64,000 bases of DNA, taken from Hypericum androsaemum. Taxonomy: Eukaryota; Streptophyta; Magnoliopsida; Malpighiales; Hypericaceae. This document shows positions 23,370 to 36,449 of this stretch, in pieces. Below the pieces are notes generated by a model. It ran no database searches. It was given only the letters and a program-made list of their open reading frames with translations, and was not told the origin of the DNA. Within the stretch, counting starts at the first letter, position 1. Each line of letters begins with the position of its first letter. Both the position numbers and the translations under genes were made by a program. The stretch lies in the NCBI GenBank assembly GCA_963995505.1, contig OZ023197.1, positions 3,938,121 through 4,002,120 of the forward strand, given 5' to 3'.

Positions 23370-23863
23370 TAGCCATATCTAAATAGTGTTTGACAACAAA
23401 TTCACCCAAAAATATCAAATAAGTAATAAAATGACAAGCTAGGTGATTAGCTTCAAGAATTGAACACGACATAACAAGTTCAAAATAATCCAAGTAGAAC
23501 TAAAATTCAACACTTATTAAGGGGATACAGAAGGCAACAACAAGTTCACAACCTTGCTAAAACTAAAGTCTCATGCTTGAAAGTGAAGAGTTCATCAAAT
23601 GTAGGTAACATAAACTAGAAACTAAATATCCCCTTGAGCTCTAGGAATCCCAGTTGTGCGTTTGCTGCTCTTGCACCTGAAGGTAAACAATAACTCATGT
23701 TAAAAAAATTATTTGAAAACACAAAGATTGTCTTATAATACAAAAAAAATGTATAATTCTCTAGAAATTAAAATTGTGCTTCTATTCATTGCTGTATGAA
23801 TTGGGTTCATGGTTTATCTGGTCCGTTCTTATCAATAGAAGGAGTGCGATATTTCGAAACTGC

Positions 23864-24892
23864 TTTTTTTTTAAGGATAAAAGTGGCGCGAGGCCTATAT
23901 TAAACAAAAGTTACAGAAACAGTACATAAAAATAAATACATAAACATAAGACGATAAAACCAAACAGAAAATGAGAGCCAAACCAAAGATAGCAGAGCGG
24001 TACAGGAGGGGGCAATGGACGATCGAGATGGCAGGAGAGCCAAAAAGACCGGGCGAAATTCTGCCGAGACAAAGCTACGGCTAATAACCACGAGACAAGC
24101 TCGTGGACATTTGAATGCATACAAGATGCACACAAATGAGAGCCAAGATCGACCTAAGTCAACCAAGACAAGTTCTCCACCCGCAACCATGGAAAAGGCA
24201 ACAAAATCCGAAAGGATCTAAGATCAGGCATAAACCGATTCGAGCAAAAGACCACACAACAAAAAAAAATACACATGAAAGCAAATACACATAATCCCGA
24301 GCACACGAGACACGAGATCAAGCAAGATAGCAGCAAACACGAATAACAAGACAATAAAAGCCAGAAATAAACAAGGAACCATCGGATCCATCGGACCGAA
24401 GGGAGGCCACCCGATGACCAACCCTCCGATCTACCTCAGGCGACGGTCAGCACCCCGGCGAGAGCACCAGCCGGCCGATAAGGACGGAGGAGGCCTGTGG
24501 TGAAGGGTGCCGGTCCCGCAGCAGCAACTGTGCTCTGTGAGGAGGAAACCAGAGGACGAGTTGTTGCTGAGGAGACGGAAAAGACCCTGTAAGTCGAGCG
24601 ACGAGATCCAGAGACGGCGAGACTGGGCGGCGAGGCGGAGGAGGTGAGCGGAGCCGATCTGTGGTGGACCGAGTTGCTGAGGAGATCTACGGCGGGCCGA
24701 GGAGCTAAGAGGCGGGTTGAGGAGGTGGGCGTCTGCCTGAGCGGTGAGAGGCGAGACTGGGCGGGGAGGGTGGTGGTAGTAGTGGTGGTGGTTGTGGAGG
24801 GTGGAAGGGCAGCGGTAAAAAAAGAGGGTAGAAAACCCTAGAAATGTGCTCTCACAGGGAGAGAGGGAAAAGGCTCTCAGTGGGAGAGAGAG
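23864..24892 (-). mobile_element. non-autonomous LINE-like (non-LTR) insertion
   Basis: Read on the minus strand, it begins with a CT-rich leader (CTCTCTCCCACTGAGAGCC, then CTAGGGTTTTC) and ends with a GCGCCACTTTTATCC segment and an A-tail seen as a T run at 23864-23872. Block B lacks it at the matching place (33.63-33.68 kb), so it is an insertion. A 5' leader, a GC-rich body and a 3' poly(A) fit a LINE-derived element, but no reverse-transcriptase motif is visible. Exact target duplications could not be assigned. Confidence 0.55.
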
Positions 24893-25116
24893 AAATGATT
24901 CTCCACTCGAGCCGAGACATAACTTGAATGATTAAAAATCAGCGTATCGGAAAGAATTAAAATAAATAATGTTAATAGTTACTTATCAAAAAATAAGGTT
25001 TCTAGTTATACATCGAACTTTTTACCTAATTAATAACTTGAAACACAAATTTGGACATTTATTACCTTTATAAATGATTTACCAAAAAAAATTACCTTTC
25101 TAAATGATGGTAGTCA

Positions 25117-26306
25117 TTAATCAAGCAAAGTGAGCCCTGATGTTTCCCAGGTCATGGTTACTTCATTTTTGCTCTGGTACATATTTCCCGTTGGATCATA
25201 GTAGTACTGCAAAATATACTCTCCAACTATAATGTATTCATGAGGTAATAATTAAAAAAAATTTGATCAATAGATGCCACTTGAATTTTTTTAAACAGTT
25301 CTTGAGTTCCAAATCCTATAAATGTAAAAGACATCATTGAGAGAACACTTTATAAATAGTACCCGATAATTCTTGACTTGAATACGGGAGACTAAAAAAA
25401 TCAAAAAACTTGTATATATAATGCACCTTATCTCACGGTTATTGGAATAACTATTTACAAAAAAAATTTAAAAGAAACTAATGGTAAATAAGTCACCACA
25501 TCCAACAAAGGTAACAGTTAGTAAGAAAATAAAATAATATACAAAGTGTAGATAAGATTAACACAGCAACAAGAGCTACGAAGAAGCACCAACACAGGAA
25601 ATACCGTGACAAATGATGTTTTATTTATTGTGTGTCCAAGTTGTACGGAATTTAAATTTAAGTATTATGAATGTAAAAAATCACATTAGAAAAATTATTT
25701 CAAAATAGGGCATGGGAATGCTCGACTTTGAATATTCAATAAAAAAATATAAACACTAAATTGAAAGTTGAATTTTATAAGAAATTATAAAAAATAAGAA
25801 AATCGGTACGGATTTGATGTCCAAAGTTGTATTATTTATTTTTTTCTACAGATCTGTCCAGATCAAGTCCATCTTAGATCATGGTCTATATTCAGATCCG
25901 ATCAACTTTTTTGTGGAGGCATATATTGTAAAAAGTGAACTACCTTACTCATTTTTCCTGTTGGCGTGAGTCTTACTTCCACGACCCATCCTGGCAGAAG
26001 CCACCCATATTTCGGATCGGTGTTATCAAAAATAGACCTTAGGCTACTCGGAAAAGGCTTCCTACGAGTATTTTCAGCCACACGGGCAACGGTACCCATG
26101 GTTGTGGGCAAGTTAGAATACACACGAAGGCCATAAGCCATTACAAAGTTTCGTCCATTCATAGGATCGAAGCCATGACTACCATCGGGTAAATTGTTGG
26201 TTTGGGAATTACTAGGAACATGGGCACTGTTGGGATGGCTTCTTGAGTTTAAAGAGGGTTGTTCATCAACAATTTCTTTTCCTTTATTTACTCTATTGAC
26301 CTCCAT
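25117..26306 (-). CDS. small methyl-CpG-binding-domain (MBD) protein, copy A, 150 aa
   Basis: Two exons join in phase 0: 25944-26306 (121 codons) and 25117-25206 (29 codons plus stop), with a 737-bp GT-AG intron. The N-terminus starts MEVNRVNKGKEIV and is polar and low-complexity. A middle segment FVMAYGLRVYSNLPTTMGTV leads into a C-terminal MBD-like domain: GWLLPGWVVEVRLTPTG, KYYYDPTGN, MYQSKNEVTMTWE. The intron falls just before YYYDP. The domain core (PGW, YYYDP.G, SK.EV) fits plant MBD proteins, which are nuclear chromatin factors. Several methyl-DNA contact positions are altered: no Arg at the first finger position, a short L1 loop, and Gln in the position of the second Arg finger. I infer weak or no 5mC binding. 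A paralogue lies at 33.9-35.5 kb. Confidence 0.8.
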
Positions 26307-27757
26307 TTTTCCTTGGTTAATAGTTTGGTGTATCCTTGGTCTAAGTTGTTATTGGATTATTCCACCAAAAAAAGTTGGTGCTGGATTAAGGCACTTCATA
26401 AGGATTATATAGTGGATCATTTATGTCATTCTTTTGTTCTTTTTTACATGAGGTCGTGGACTTTTAGTTTATTTAAATTTAGCCCTTATAAAATTTGTAT
26501 TCATGTTTACATAAAATTTTGATGTAATTATTTGGTTTCTTGAAATTTTTCAAAACTTTTCTTCAAAATTTCCTTCAAATTTTGTTTTGGAAAGAGCTCA
26601 AATGTTCATTTCATATTAGTGATTTAGGTGACAATTATATGTCTTTTTGTTGGGGGCCGGCATCCATTATGGGACATATGGTTTATGTCCCGGGTACAAT
26701 TGACACGTATACCACTTTTCTGAATAATTTTTTATGCTGCATCTTGCATGCTAATATCTAACAATAGAAATTCGTTAATTTCGTTGTAGCGAACTTTAAT
26801 CATGAATCAACTTCTCGATCTTCCACGTAGATTAACGAAAAATCAAATATAATTGATTGTTTGAACATTAAAATGCTAATATCTATAAAAGGATGTTCGT
26901 TAATCTCGTTATAGAAAATCTTAATTATGAACTAGTTCGTTAATCTCATTATAAACAAATTTAATTATGAATCGACTTGTCGGTCTTTCACTTGGATTAA
27001 AAATTTTAAAATTTTCATATATGATTTGCCGATATTATACACTTGATTACAAATTTTTATGTATTATTTTATTTTATTCAAAAATAAACTATAATCTCTT
27101 AAAGACCTACAATTTGCTACAATTTGTTTCCATATTTTTTTGTTTAGCTAAAAACTATTGTCAAATAGAAGGATGATATATCTAATATCCAATAATATTA
27201 TGGACTCCTTTGTAATTTTATGTAACTTTCTTAAATTAATTACAGGTCCAAACTTTCTCAAATTACTTGCCATATATAAATCTTCTATTTACGGAAGGTA
27301 AAAAATAGCTGGCATTAATTATTCATAATACTCTGAAGCGAATAAATTTAAATTTAAATCTTCATTACTTTTAAACTAAATAAGGCATCTACATTACTTA
27401 CCTACCAATTTTGACGCCAAATAAAAACAAAACTTGACACGTTTTCAAAGATTAAGTTTAGTGTGTCAAAGAAAAATAATTGCATTAATGTTGTCTCAAA
27501 TATGAGGTGTTACAATTAAACTCGAAGAGTAAGAATACAAAATATTAATTACTTTACCAGAATAATTAATTTATTGAACTTGCTTGAATGACGAAGACAT
27601 TTTTCTCCATTAATGATTAGTGTAAAAAGTAGGGCGGCCTTTATGATAAGAGATGATTTCATCTTTATTTTGTCGAAAAAAGAGAAATAACATATTAACA
27701 ACGATACCATAATAAATTCTTGGGTCACCCGGCTCCATACATAAAAAAATTTCAATG
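26307..27757. other. upstream region of MBD copy A with AT-rich repeats
   Basis: Non-coding, shared with block B. Between about 26760 and 27000 a unit recurs containing TTCGTTAATCTCGTTATAG, a TTTAATTATGAA-type segment and a CTTCCACGTAGATTAA-type segment. Short frames (for example 26540-26761) look incidental. Confidence 0.55.
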
Positions 27758-27805
27758 GAACATTAAGATTGTCAGTTTGTTCATATTTTGGTTTCCTAGC
27801 TCAAG

Positions 27806-29101
27806 ATATGATGTGTGTCAAACATGCATTAAACGCATAGGATTTTAAGTCATTTTTTACTTTTGTCTTTAGTTTAGTGTCGTTTTAGTAAATATTTGAG
27901 TTTTTGGTAAGTAATGGGCTATTTGTGCTAATTTGTAGGAAAAAGAGGCAAATTTGGAAAAGAATTATACTTGAAGAGGAGTCTAGCCCGGACAGCTGAC
28001 TTGGAAGGGAGTTTTAGTAATTTTAGAGCCGAATTAGAGGACACCTATTCGATAGACAATTGAAAAACTTTTTCCCTATTTCCGTGCATATAAAGAACGC
28101 CTAAATCGAAGGTCTAAAAAGGAAGTTACGACAAAAAATACTGAAGACTGATCTGGCAGATTTTATTGATGAATATTCGGGGCAATACTGGAAATTCGGT
28201 CTTTTGAATCGCTCAGGACTCTGTGGACGATCCTTGTAGATTTTTAGATTTAGGAGGACTTATATATAAGTCTCTAGACTTAATTTAGATGGCACTTTTT
28301 ATTCCAGAGAACAAAAACTTTTACATTTTTCATGACTATGAGGAACTAAACCTCTAAGTTGATTTGAGGGAGGAGATCTAAGGATTTGGTTGTGAGGATC
28401 AGGTTTATTCATTATAATTCAGTAGTAATTGCTTATTTCCTTGTGCATATTATTGTTCTTGAATGGTTTGCGGTTGTGAATTTATTCTTTAACTTATATT
28501 GCCATTGATTCTTGATCAGCGGTTGTAGTTAGAAATTGAATTAGGAGCAAAGTTAATTCAGCGAGGAACGATCTACCAACCTAATTAACTAGGAATTAGT
28601 AAGGCTAGTTTGTAAATACCAAAGTTTTGAGTATAATCACTAAGAGAAGGAACATCCATTGTTAATGCTATTGCCTTATAAAACTGAAATCGGTTGATGT
28701 TCTGTCTATTAGGTGGTAAAAAACTAGTTAGGAAATCATCTGGCTAGTTGATGGTTGATGTTTGTGGTCTCTTTGTGGTTGCGGGAGATTTACATCTACT
28801 TGCTACGTGTGTTAGATTATCTTTTGTCATTCAGTGATCAACCAACCTGTCGTGGTACTCCGATCTCGAATCTACCATTTTCTCTCGTTGATTTTTACTC
28901 ATACATCTCTCTTTTGTGTTCGTTGATTTCGTTCAATCTAAAATCTCACAAAATTCCTCCTTTTACTTTTGTTTTAATAGTTAGGTTAATTGAGTATTCG
29001 TCCCTCCTTGGATCTGACTCGGTATTTCTGCTTTCTTACTAAAATTAGTGAGCCATAAATATAGGTTTATTTTGAAGTGCCTCGACACGCTCGTCAATAT
29101 G
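27806..29101. mobile_element. probable solo LTR (Gypsy-like)
   Basis: A 1.29-kb segment (about 27811-29096) is flanked by ATATG on both sides (27806-27810 and 29097-29101). It begins near TGTGTGTCAAACATGC and ends CCTCGACACGCTCGTCA. It contains an apparent promoter-leader stretch (GTGCATATAAAGAACGCC near 28085). It has no coding capacity and no partner LTR in the window. The AT-rich 5-bp match could be chance, so this is a moderate call. Confidence 0.45.
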
Positions 29102-29515
29102 TTAAAAATTAATCATCATTATCTCATCATTATATCATCATTCTCTTTCTTGATTACCATTATCAGTCATTATGCTATCATTATCATTGATCATTAAGAG
29201 AGTAAGATCAAGCATTTCCAAGTTGTCCCTGCAATGGCTCCAACAACCATTTAAACCTTTTACGGCTCTCGCTCCTCTTCTCTCCAACGGACACTATTGT
29301 AATTAATACATATTAGTTGTAACTTAGATACAATCATCTCTCTCATGTAATCCTCTTGTATAAATATTGTATGTAACTAATCTCAATAAGAGAACTTGAT
29401 TAATCACTTTCAACCTCTATATGTATCATAGCTATAACGCCCTGTGATCTAACCAACTATCTCCACAGACCAACACGCTCTTTTCTAGTGTGTTTTGTCC
29501 TCACTCACACGCTTT

Positions 29516-29622
29516 CCGTAAAACTTCCCAGGAGGTCACCCATCCTAATACTACCCTAGGTCACGCACATTTAACCTTGGAATTCTCTCAAAATGTGTGC
29601 CAGAAAAGAAGGTGCACCTTGT
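29516..29622 (-). other. 5S rRNA-derived sequence in the Cassandra 3' LTR
   Basis: On the minus strand it contains AGTATTAGGATGGGTGACCT preceded by a GAATTCCAAGGTTAAATGTG-like segment. These correspond to the C-box/3' half and the A-box region of plant 5S rRNA, with substitutions. It is a retrotransposon-borne relic, not a canonical 5S gene. Confidence 0.8.
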
Positions 29623-29860
29623 TGGTATGGATAGTCCAAATCAAATCACTCAAGCATTTTAGACAGAACATATCATATATGGAATATCACATTCACCCCT
29701 CCTTAAATACGCGACGTCCTCGTCGCGCCAGACAGAATATAGAACAGTCCTAGAACCATTTTTGCTCTGATACCAGATGTAACGCCCCGTGATCTTACTG
29801 TCTGTCTCCACAGACCAACACTGGTCTTTTCCTGTGTATTTTGTCCTCGTTCACATGCAT

Positions 29861-29968
29861 CCCAGAAAACTTTCCAAGAGGTCACCCATCCTAATACTAT
29901 CCCAGGTAATGCACATTTAACTTTGGAGTTCTATCAAGATGTATGCCAGAAAAGAAGGTACACCTTGT
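29861..29968 (-). other. 5S rRNA-derived sequence in the Cassandra 5' LTR
   Basis: Same arrangement as in the other LTR: GAACTCCAAAGTTAAATGTG followed by AGTATTAGGATGGGTGACCT on the minus strand. The C-box-like part is well kept, while the A-box-like part differs from functional 5S rRNA at several bases. Confidence 0.8.
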
Positions 29969-30185
29969 TAGTATGGATAGTCCAAATTAAATCACTCAAG
30001 CACTTCAGACAGAATATATCATATACGGAGTACACAATAGTAGTAATCATCTTCAATTAAACAAATTATCATTCTCTCTTCAATTCTATTTTCTCAGCTT
30101 CCGTGGCTCACATCGAAAGCTCATCGCTAGATGTCACCCCTAGGATTATTTCATCTAGTCGAGGGATGAATCAACAGAAAAAAAT

Positions 30186-30900
30186 TATTTAAGTTCGAAA
30201 AAAATACTGAGTTAAAGATAACCACAGTAACTTCAATGGTAATAACTATCTCTCCTGGTCCTAAGCAATCCACATTGCTCTATGTAGAAGAGATAGAATT
30301 TGATTCATTGATGGTATCATACATGTACCTGCATCAACTGATCCTTCATTCATTGAGTGGAGCATGAATAATCACTTGGTCGTGTTATGGCTCTTAAACT
30401 CGTTTGACAACAAGCAATACAACATGTTTACATTTGTTGAGAGTGCAAAAGAACTAAGAAGCTCAATTAAGGAGCTTTATTCGCAGGAAGAAAATCTCTA
30501 CAGTGTATTCGAACTCGATAAGAATATTGCAACCACCAGAAGGGAGATAAAATATTTGAGGAGTATCTCAACAAACTCAAGTTGAAGTGGGATGAATTAG
30601 CAATGCTACAACCTGCTATAATTGATTCTATTATTTTGAAGAAAAGGGCTGGACGATGATAAGACTTCCAAAATTCTAATGACTCTCAGGCCTGAATTTG
30701 AATTGCTGCAAGAAAAAATCATACTACTGCAGTCTTGCCTCCTCTAATCTTTTTATGCAATAATTCGAATGAAAAAAGGAAGAAACTGATGAGTTCCTAT
30801 AAAAAATACGACACTAATGTAGAAGTTAGTGCCTTCATCAGCAACAATGAAGCTTCTCCTCAAGCTGCAAAAAGTTACTTGTATCACTATTCCTTTTTTT
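30186..30900 (+). pseudogene. Copia gag fragment, frameshifted
   Basis: In shifting frames it encodes KITTVTS, NYLSW-like, DPSFIEWSMNNHLVVLWLLN, and ELRSSIKELYSQEENLYSVFELDKN segments. These are closely related to the gag of the Copia at 53.9-58.8 kb (DPSFIEWSMNDHLVMSWILN). Later pieces (TSKILMTLRPEFELLQEKI) continue the gag order. No LTRs are visible next to it, so it is an orphan remnant. Confidence 0.75.
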
Positions 30901-30924
30901 TGTCATGTGCCAGATTTGTACTTC

Positions 30925-31214
30925 CTATTTAGTGGGAGTGGATTGGGTCTGGAGTGAAGGGGTCATTCCGACCGTTTGGACTGAAGGACCAATAATGGCA
31001 TCTGACAATAGCGATGCCCCAATTACAACACTGGCAAGCCCAGTTATTGATAATGGTCCGCGTGCTACGACAATGGCATGTCCAGTATCCATAATGACAT
31101 GTCGATGATCCCGTGCCGCGTGTTTTAACTTTTTGTAAAAAAGTTCTTGTGTGTCCTTCACTCCAAACGGTCTGAAATGGACCCATTCCCGGCCCAATCC
31201 AAGCCTCTATTTAG
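30925..31214. mobile_element. second hAT-type MITE with perfect 8-bp target duplication
   Basis: The element (30933-31206, 274 bp) is bounded by CTATTTAG on both sides (30925-30932 and 31207-31214). Its ends carry inverted TGGATTGGG motifs, as in the MITE at 0.7-1.1 kb, and its interior shares the GAGTGAAGGGGTCATTCCGA, GGCATGTCCAGT and TTTTGTAAAAAAGT segments. It is a shorter sibling of that element. Confidence 0.85.
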
Positions 31215-32296
31215 TTATATCATTTTTTTATAATTTGATAGAGTTATTATTACTTACAAAAAAATAAAACCTAGGTCTCAGACTCTCAGTAAGTTCTTTC
31301 ACATGTGGTAATAGCAAACTGCCAAACCTTAATCCACCCAACCTACTTATTATAATGCCAAAAGAGAGTCCAAATATAAAAAGAAGTCCCATCTCCCGAG
31401 TTCCTTTATAACATTGGACAAACCTAGCCATTTTCGGGTACTAAGATATACTGATATATCTATTCTGAGGATCTACTCGAATCTAGAATCGGAGGATCTA
31501 AAATTTGTTGACTTTGATCGGATCTAGTCTTTAATTTTATCATGATTCTTATATTTTAAAAAGATAATGGCATGAACATGAATCTATAGAATTCTGCCCT
31601 AATCCTACCCTAATTTTTTAAAATAATATATGTATATTAATTACTAAAGGAATACCAAATTCTCAATCTCATCAACCGAAATTCAATTTTTTGGATTTGC
31701 TTATTTAGTTTATATATTTAATGAATGAATCAATTGCATTTATATTTTTTCCTATTATTTGAGAACAAGCAAATGCCATTTTAAGATTATAAAAATAAAA
31801 TAATTTTCATATAATATGAGCTTGATCCTACCCAATTTTTATAACTCGGATCTTGATTGAATCATTATTTTTAAAGAGGAGAAAGTTAATGATCTAACCT
31901 ACCCTTAAGAAGGGGTCAATGATCTTGCTTATTTCCTATGATAGTAGAATATAGTAGAAGTTCGTGATGAAATCTGGCATTTTGAAAAATCACGTGATTC
32001 TGGTAAGTCCAGATACAATTTAGTTATATTGTATTAGGAAATAGCTTGTACAGGTCTAAGGTTAATACCTAATCGTGTATTTTACAAATCCACATAATAA
32101 CTAAGAGCCTAATCGCATACTCTAAAATGGCCACCGTATGAACTGTCGCATGTTAGGACTCAGGTTGCCTTATACTTCAAATTTGAACAAACTTTAATTT
32201 GATGAACTTCGTTTGAAGAAATGTATCGAGTTTACAACTAGTTACAAAAATCGTGGACTTGTTTACAGTACAAAAAATCTACCTACCCATTAACTT
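31215..32296. other. intergenic, no gene seen
   Basis: AT-rich DNA between the MITE and the start of duplicated block B. Only short, unrecognised frames occur. Confidence 0.5.
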
Positions 32297-32929
32297 ATTT
32301 ACAAATTCCTTTCATTTGCTGAAAAAAAATCCGATGGTAAATTTAGGTTTTCACCCATCCAGCATGATGCCTCTCTTCCCGCTGTCCACCAACTTTGCCA
32401 TTGAACGGAGAGGTTGGTTTTTGTTGGGCATTTTTCTGATCCCCATCCCCCTCCCCTGATTATTGTGTTACGTTTCGCTTATTTTGTTTTCACTTGTATT
32501 TGTTGTAGCAATTTAGTAATTTGGTTTTTTTTGTTTTGCTATATTTGTTTGTTCTATTTGCTCCAACTGTATTCGAGTTAGCTTTCTGTTTGTACTATTT
32601 ACTACAACATCTCCTGAAGCAAATGTATCTTGAATGATACGTCTTATATGCAACTTCGAATGATGTTATACTCGACAGTTTCTCGATTAGTCAAATCTTC
32701 GTAGACACTACCATTGCTCCCATCGAGCCCACAAAAAAAGTACTACATGGACCGACTTTCCCCCAACCTCAACTACTCCTAACCGGACCTCTCGCCCCCT
32801 AAACCCACCAACTGTGGAGCTCACCGAAGAAACACCAAGGGAGTGGGGCCAGCTCTTCAAATGGCAAGAAATGAAAATTCTCTACTTCAAATAGGCACGA
32901 CTCTTTCAATTGTGTTTTTTTATACGTGA

Positions 32930-33130
32930 GGGTCGTGAAGTTTGAATCAAAATCTCCTTACAAGAATGAGGTTATAGCGTGCCATAACTCATTGGAGCTC
33001 GGCGCACTACCTTTGCTAATCGGCCCAAATCTATTGAGCCGTCCGAGCATTTCATCTGGTGCTACCTACGTCGTTCTCAATGGCATTCTTGAGGGGATTT
33101 ATAACTATTTGGGAGAGCCCTATCTAAATA
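32930..33130 (-). pseudogene. ancient Copia gag fragment (copy B)
   Basis: This is the homologue of the gag remnant at 19640-19851. On the minus strand pieces such as ARTAQ and IWAD are still readable between stops. It is more decayed than copy A. Confidence 0.35.
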
Positions 33131-33851
33131 GTGTCCTACAGTGTTCGACTTGAATATCAAAAATACACCCAAAAAATTGAATAAGCAATACAATGACAAG
33201 CTAAGTGATTAGCTTCAAGAATTGAACACGACATAACAAGTTCAAAATAATCCAAGTCGAATTAAAATTTAACACTTATTGAGGGGATAAAGAAGGCAAC
33301 AACAAGTTCACAGCCTTGCTAAAACTAAAGTTTCATGCTTGAAAGTAGAGAGTTCATCAAATGTAGGTGACATAAACTAGAAACTAAATATCCCCTTGAG
33401 CTCTAGGAATCCCAATTCTGTGTTTGCTGCTCTTGGACATGCAGGTAAACAATAATTCATGTTAAAATTATTATTTGAACAGATATAAATTTTTTTATAA
33501 TACACAAATGTATAGTTCTTGAGAAATTAAAATTGTGGTTCTATTTATCGCTGTAGGAATCGGGTTCAAATTTTTTTCTGGTCCGTTCTTATCAATAGAC
33601 TCTCTGTATATGAAAGAGTGTGATTTTCAAAACTGTTTGGATTTTTCAAAACTCCAGACAGAGAAGATAAATGATTTCCCACTCGTACTAAGACATAACT
33701 TGAATGATTAAAAATCAGCGTAACAGTAAAAAAAGAATAAGATTTCAAGTTATGTATCAAACTTATGATCTAATTAATAGCTTAAAGCACAAGTTTGAAC
33801 ATATATTACCTTTCAAAAAATATATATTACCTTTATAAATGCTGGCAGTCA

Positions 33852-35452
<1,601 letters not shown>

Positions 35453-36385
35453 TTTTCCTTGGGAAATATTAGTTTGGTCTCTCCTTATTATTGAATATTG
35501 GTCTGAGTATAGAGTTAAGGCACTTCATAAGGATTATATATAGTGGATCATTTATGTCTTTCTTTTGTTCTTTTTTACTTGTGGTCACGGAGTTTTAGTT
35601 TATTTAAATTTAGCCCTTACAAAAAATTTATCCATGTTTTGAGATTATTTTGATATAATTATGTTGTTTCTTTAATTTTCAAAAATTTTCTTTAAATTTT
35701 CCTTCTAAATTTGTCTGGAAAAATCTCAAAATGTTCATTTCATGTTAGTGATTTAGGTAACAATATAGGGTATGAACATTTGCATGCTAATATTTGACAA
35801 AAAAAATTTTTAATATCGTTTAGAGAACTTTAATCGTAAATCTACTTCACGGTATTCCACGTAGATTAACAAAAAATCAAATATAATTGATTGTTTGAAC
35901 ATTAACATGCCAATATCTATAAAAGGATGTTTGTTAATCTCGTTATAGATAACTTTAATTATGAACAAGCTTATCGGTCTTCCATGTGGATTAAAAGTTA
36001 AAAAGTTCAAATCGGTGGGAGAAAGTTCTCCGAATGTTTCTCATATGGAAATATCTTCCCAAACACTCAATATTCTCCCTCCGACCACTGTAGAGATTCA
36101 CCGGAAGCCGAACCTGATAGATCGCCCCATTTGCAATCAACATGAGGATGAATCACACTATTCACCATCATGGTGACCGAAGATTCCTCACTAATGGGAC
36201 ACCTTCTCCTTCGATAGACCGCTAAGAAACACGGGGAAGAATGTCCAACGGCTACTTCCACTTCAGCTGGACCAACGGTAACTAATAATCCAATTCAGAC
36301 AAGATAATTTCAAGTTTTGGGCCAAGGCCCACGTGTGAAAGCGCCACATCAGACTATCGTTGCAAAACAATCACACGTGGGGTTA

Positions 36386-36449
36386 ACTAGCATGCAATGT
36401 TCAAACATGTGGCTTCAGTGGCCGTTATATGTGAACATTGCATGCTAGT
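36386..36449. repeat. perfect 18-bp inverted repeat (hairpin)
   Basis: ACTAGCATGCAATGTTCA at 36386-36403 is the exact reverse complement of 36432-36449, with a 28-bp loop. It lies at the right edge of a block (about 36006-36450) absent from copy A. Confidence 0.8.

Larger units (their letters stand above)
18925..27757. repeat. duplicated block, copy A (interrupted by later insertions)
   Basis: This block matches 32297-37515 in the same orientation and order: a segment with GATGCCTCTCTTCC and TTTGCCATTGAAC, a Copia gag remnant, a shared non-coding segment (AGCTTCAAGAATTGAACACG), the two MBD exons, and the MBD upstream region ending near GGGTCACC. Copy A is longer because a Copia (19852-23364) and a LINE-like element (23864-24892) inserted after duplication. 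Similarity is high but with many substitutions and indels, so the duplication is not recent. Confidence 0.85.
29428..30041 (-). mobile_element. Cassandra-type TRIM retrotransposon
   Basis: Two 259-bp direct LTRs (29433-29691 and 29778-30036) flank an interior of only 86 bp. Read on the minus strand, LTRs start TGTG and end GGGCGTTACA (GTTATA in the left copy). The interior begins with TGGTATCAGAGC, the tRNA-Met primer-binding site, and ends with a purine tract AAGGAGGGG. Flanks ATAGC and ATAGT form the target duplication. Each LTR carries a 5S-rRNA-like segment, the defining feature of Cassandra terminal-repeat retrotransposons in miniature. It encodes no protein and must be mobilised in trans. 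Confidence 0.9.

Noticed and set aside
24644..24841. Gly/Val/Arg-rich 65-residue plus-strand frame
   Set aside because: Low-complexity product of the GC-rich body of the LINE-like insert.
29433..30036. Functional 5S rRNA gene pair
   Set aside because: The 5S-like parts carry many substitutions, lack a T-run terminator at the right place and sit within paired LTRs with a primer-binding site; Cassandra explains them.
29433..30036. CRISPR-like or simple tandem array from the two 259-bp repeats
   Set aside because: Only two long repeats, flanked by a target duplication, in a plant nuclear context.
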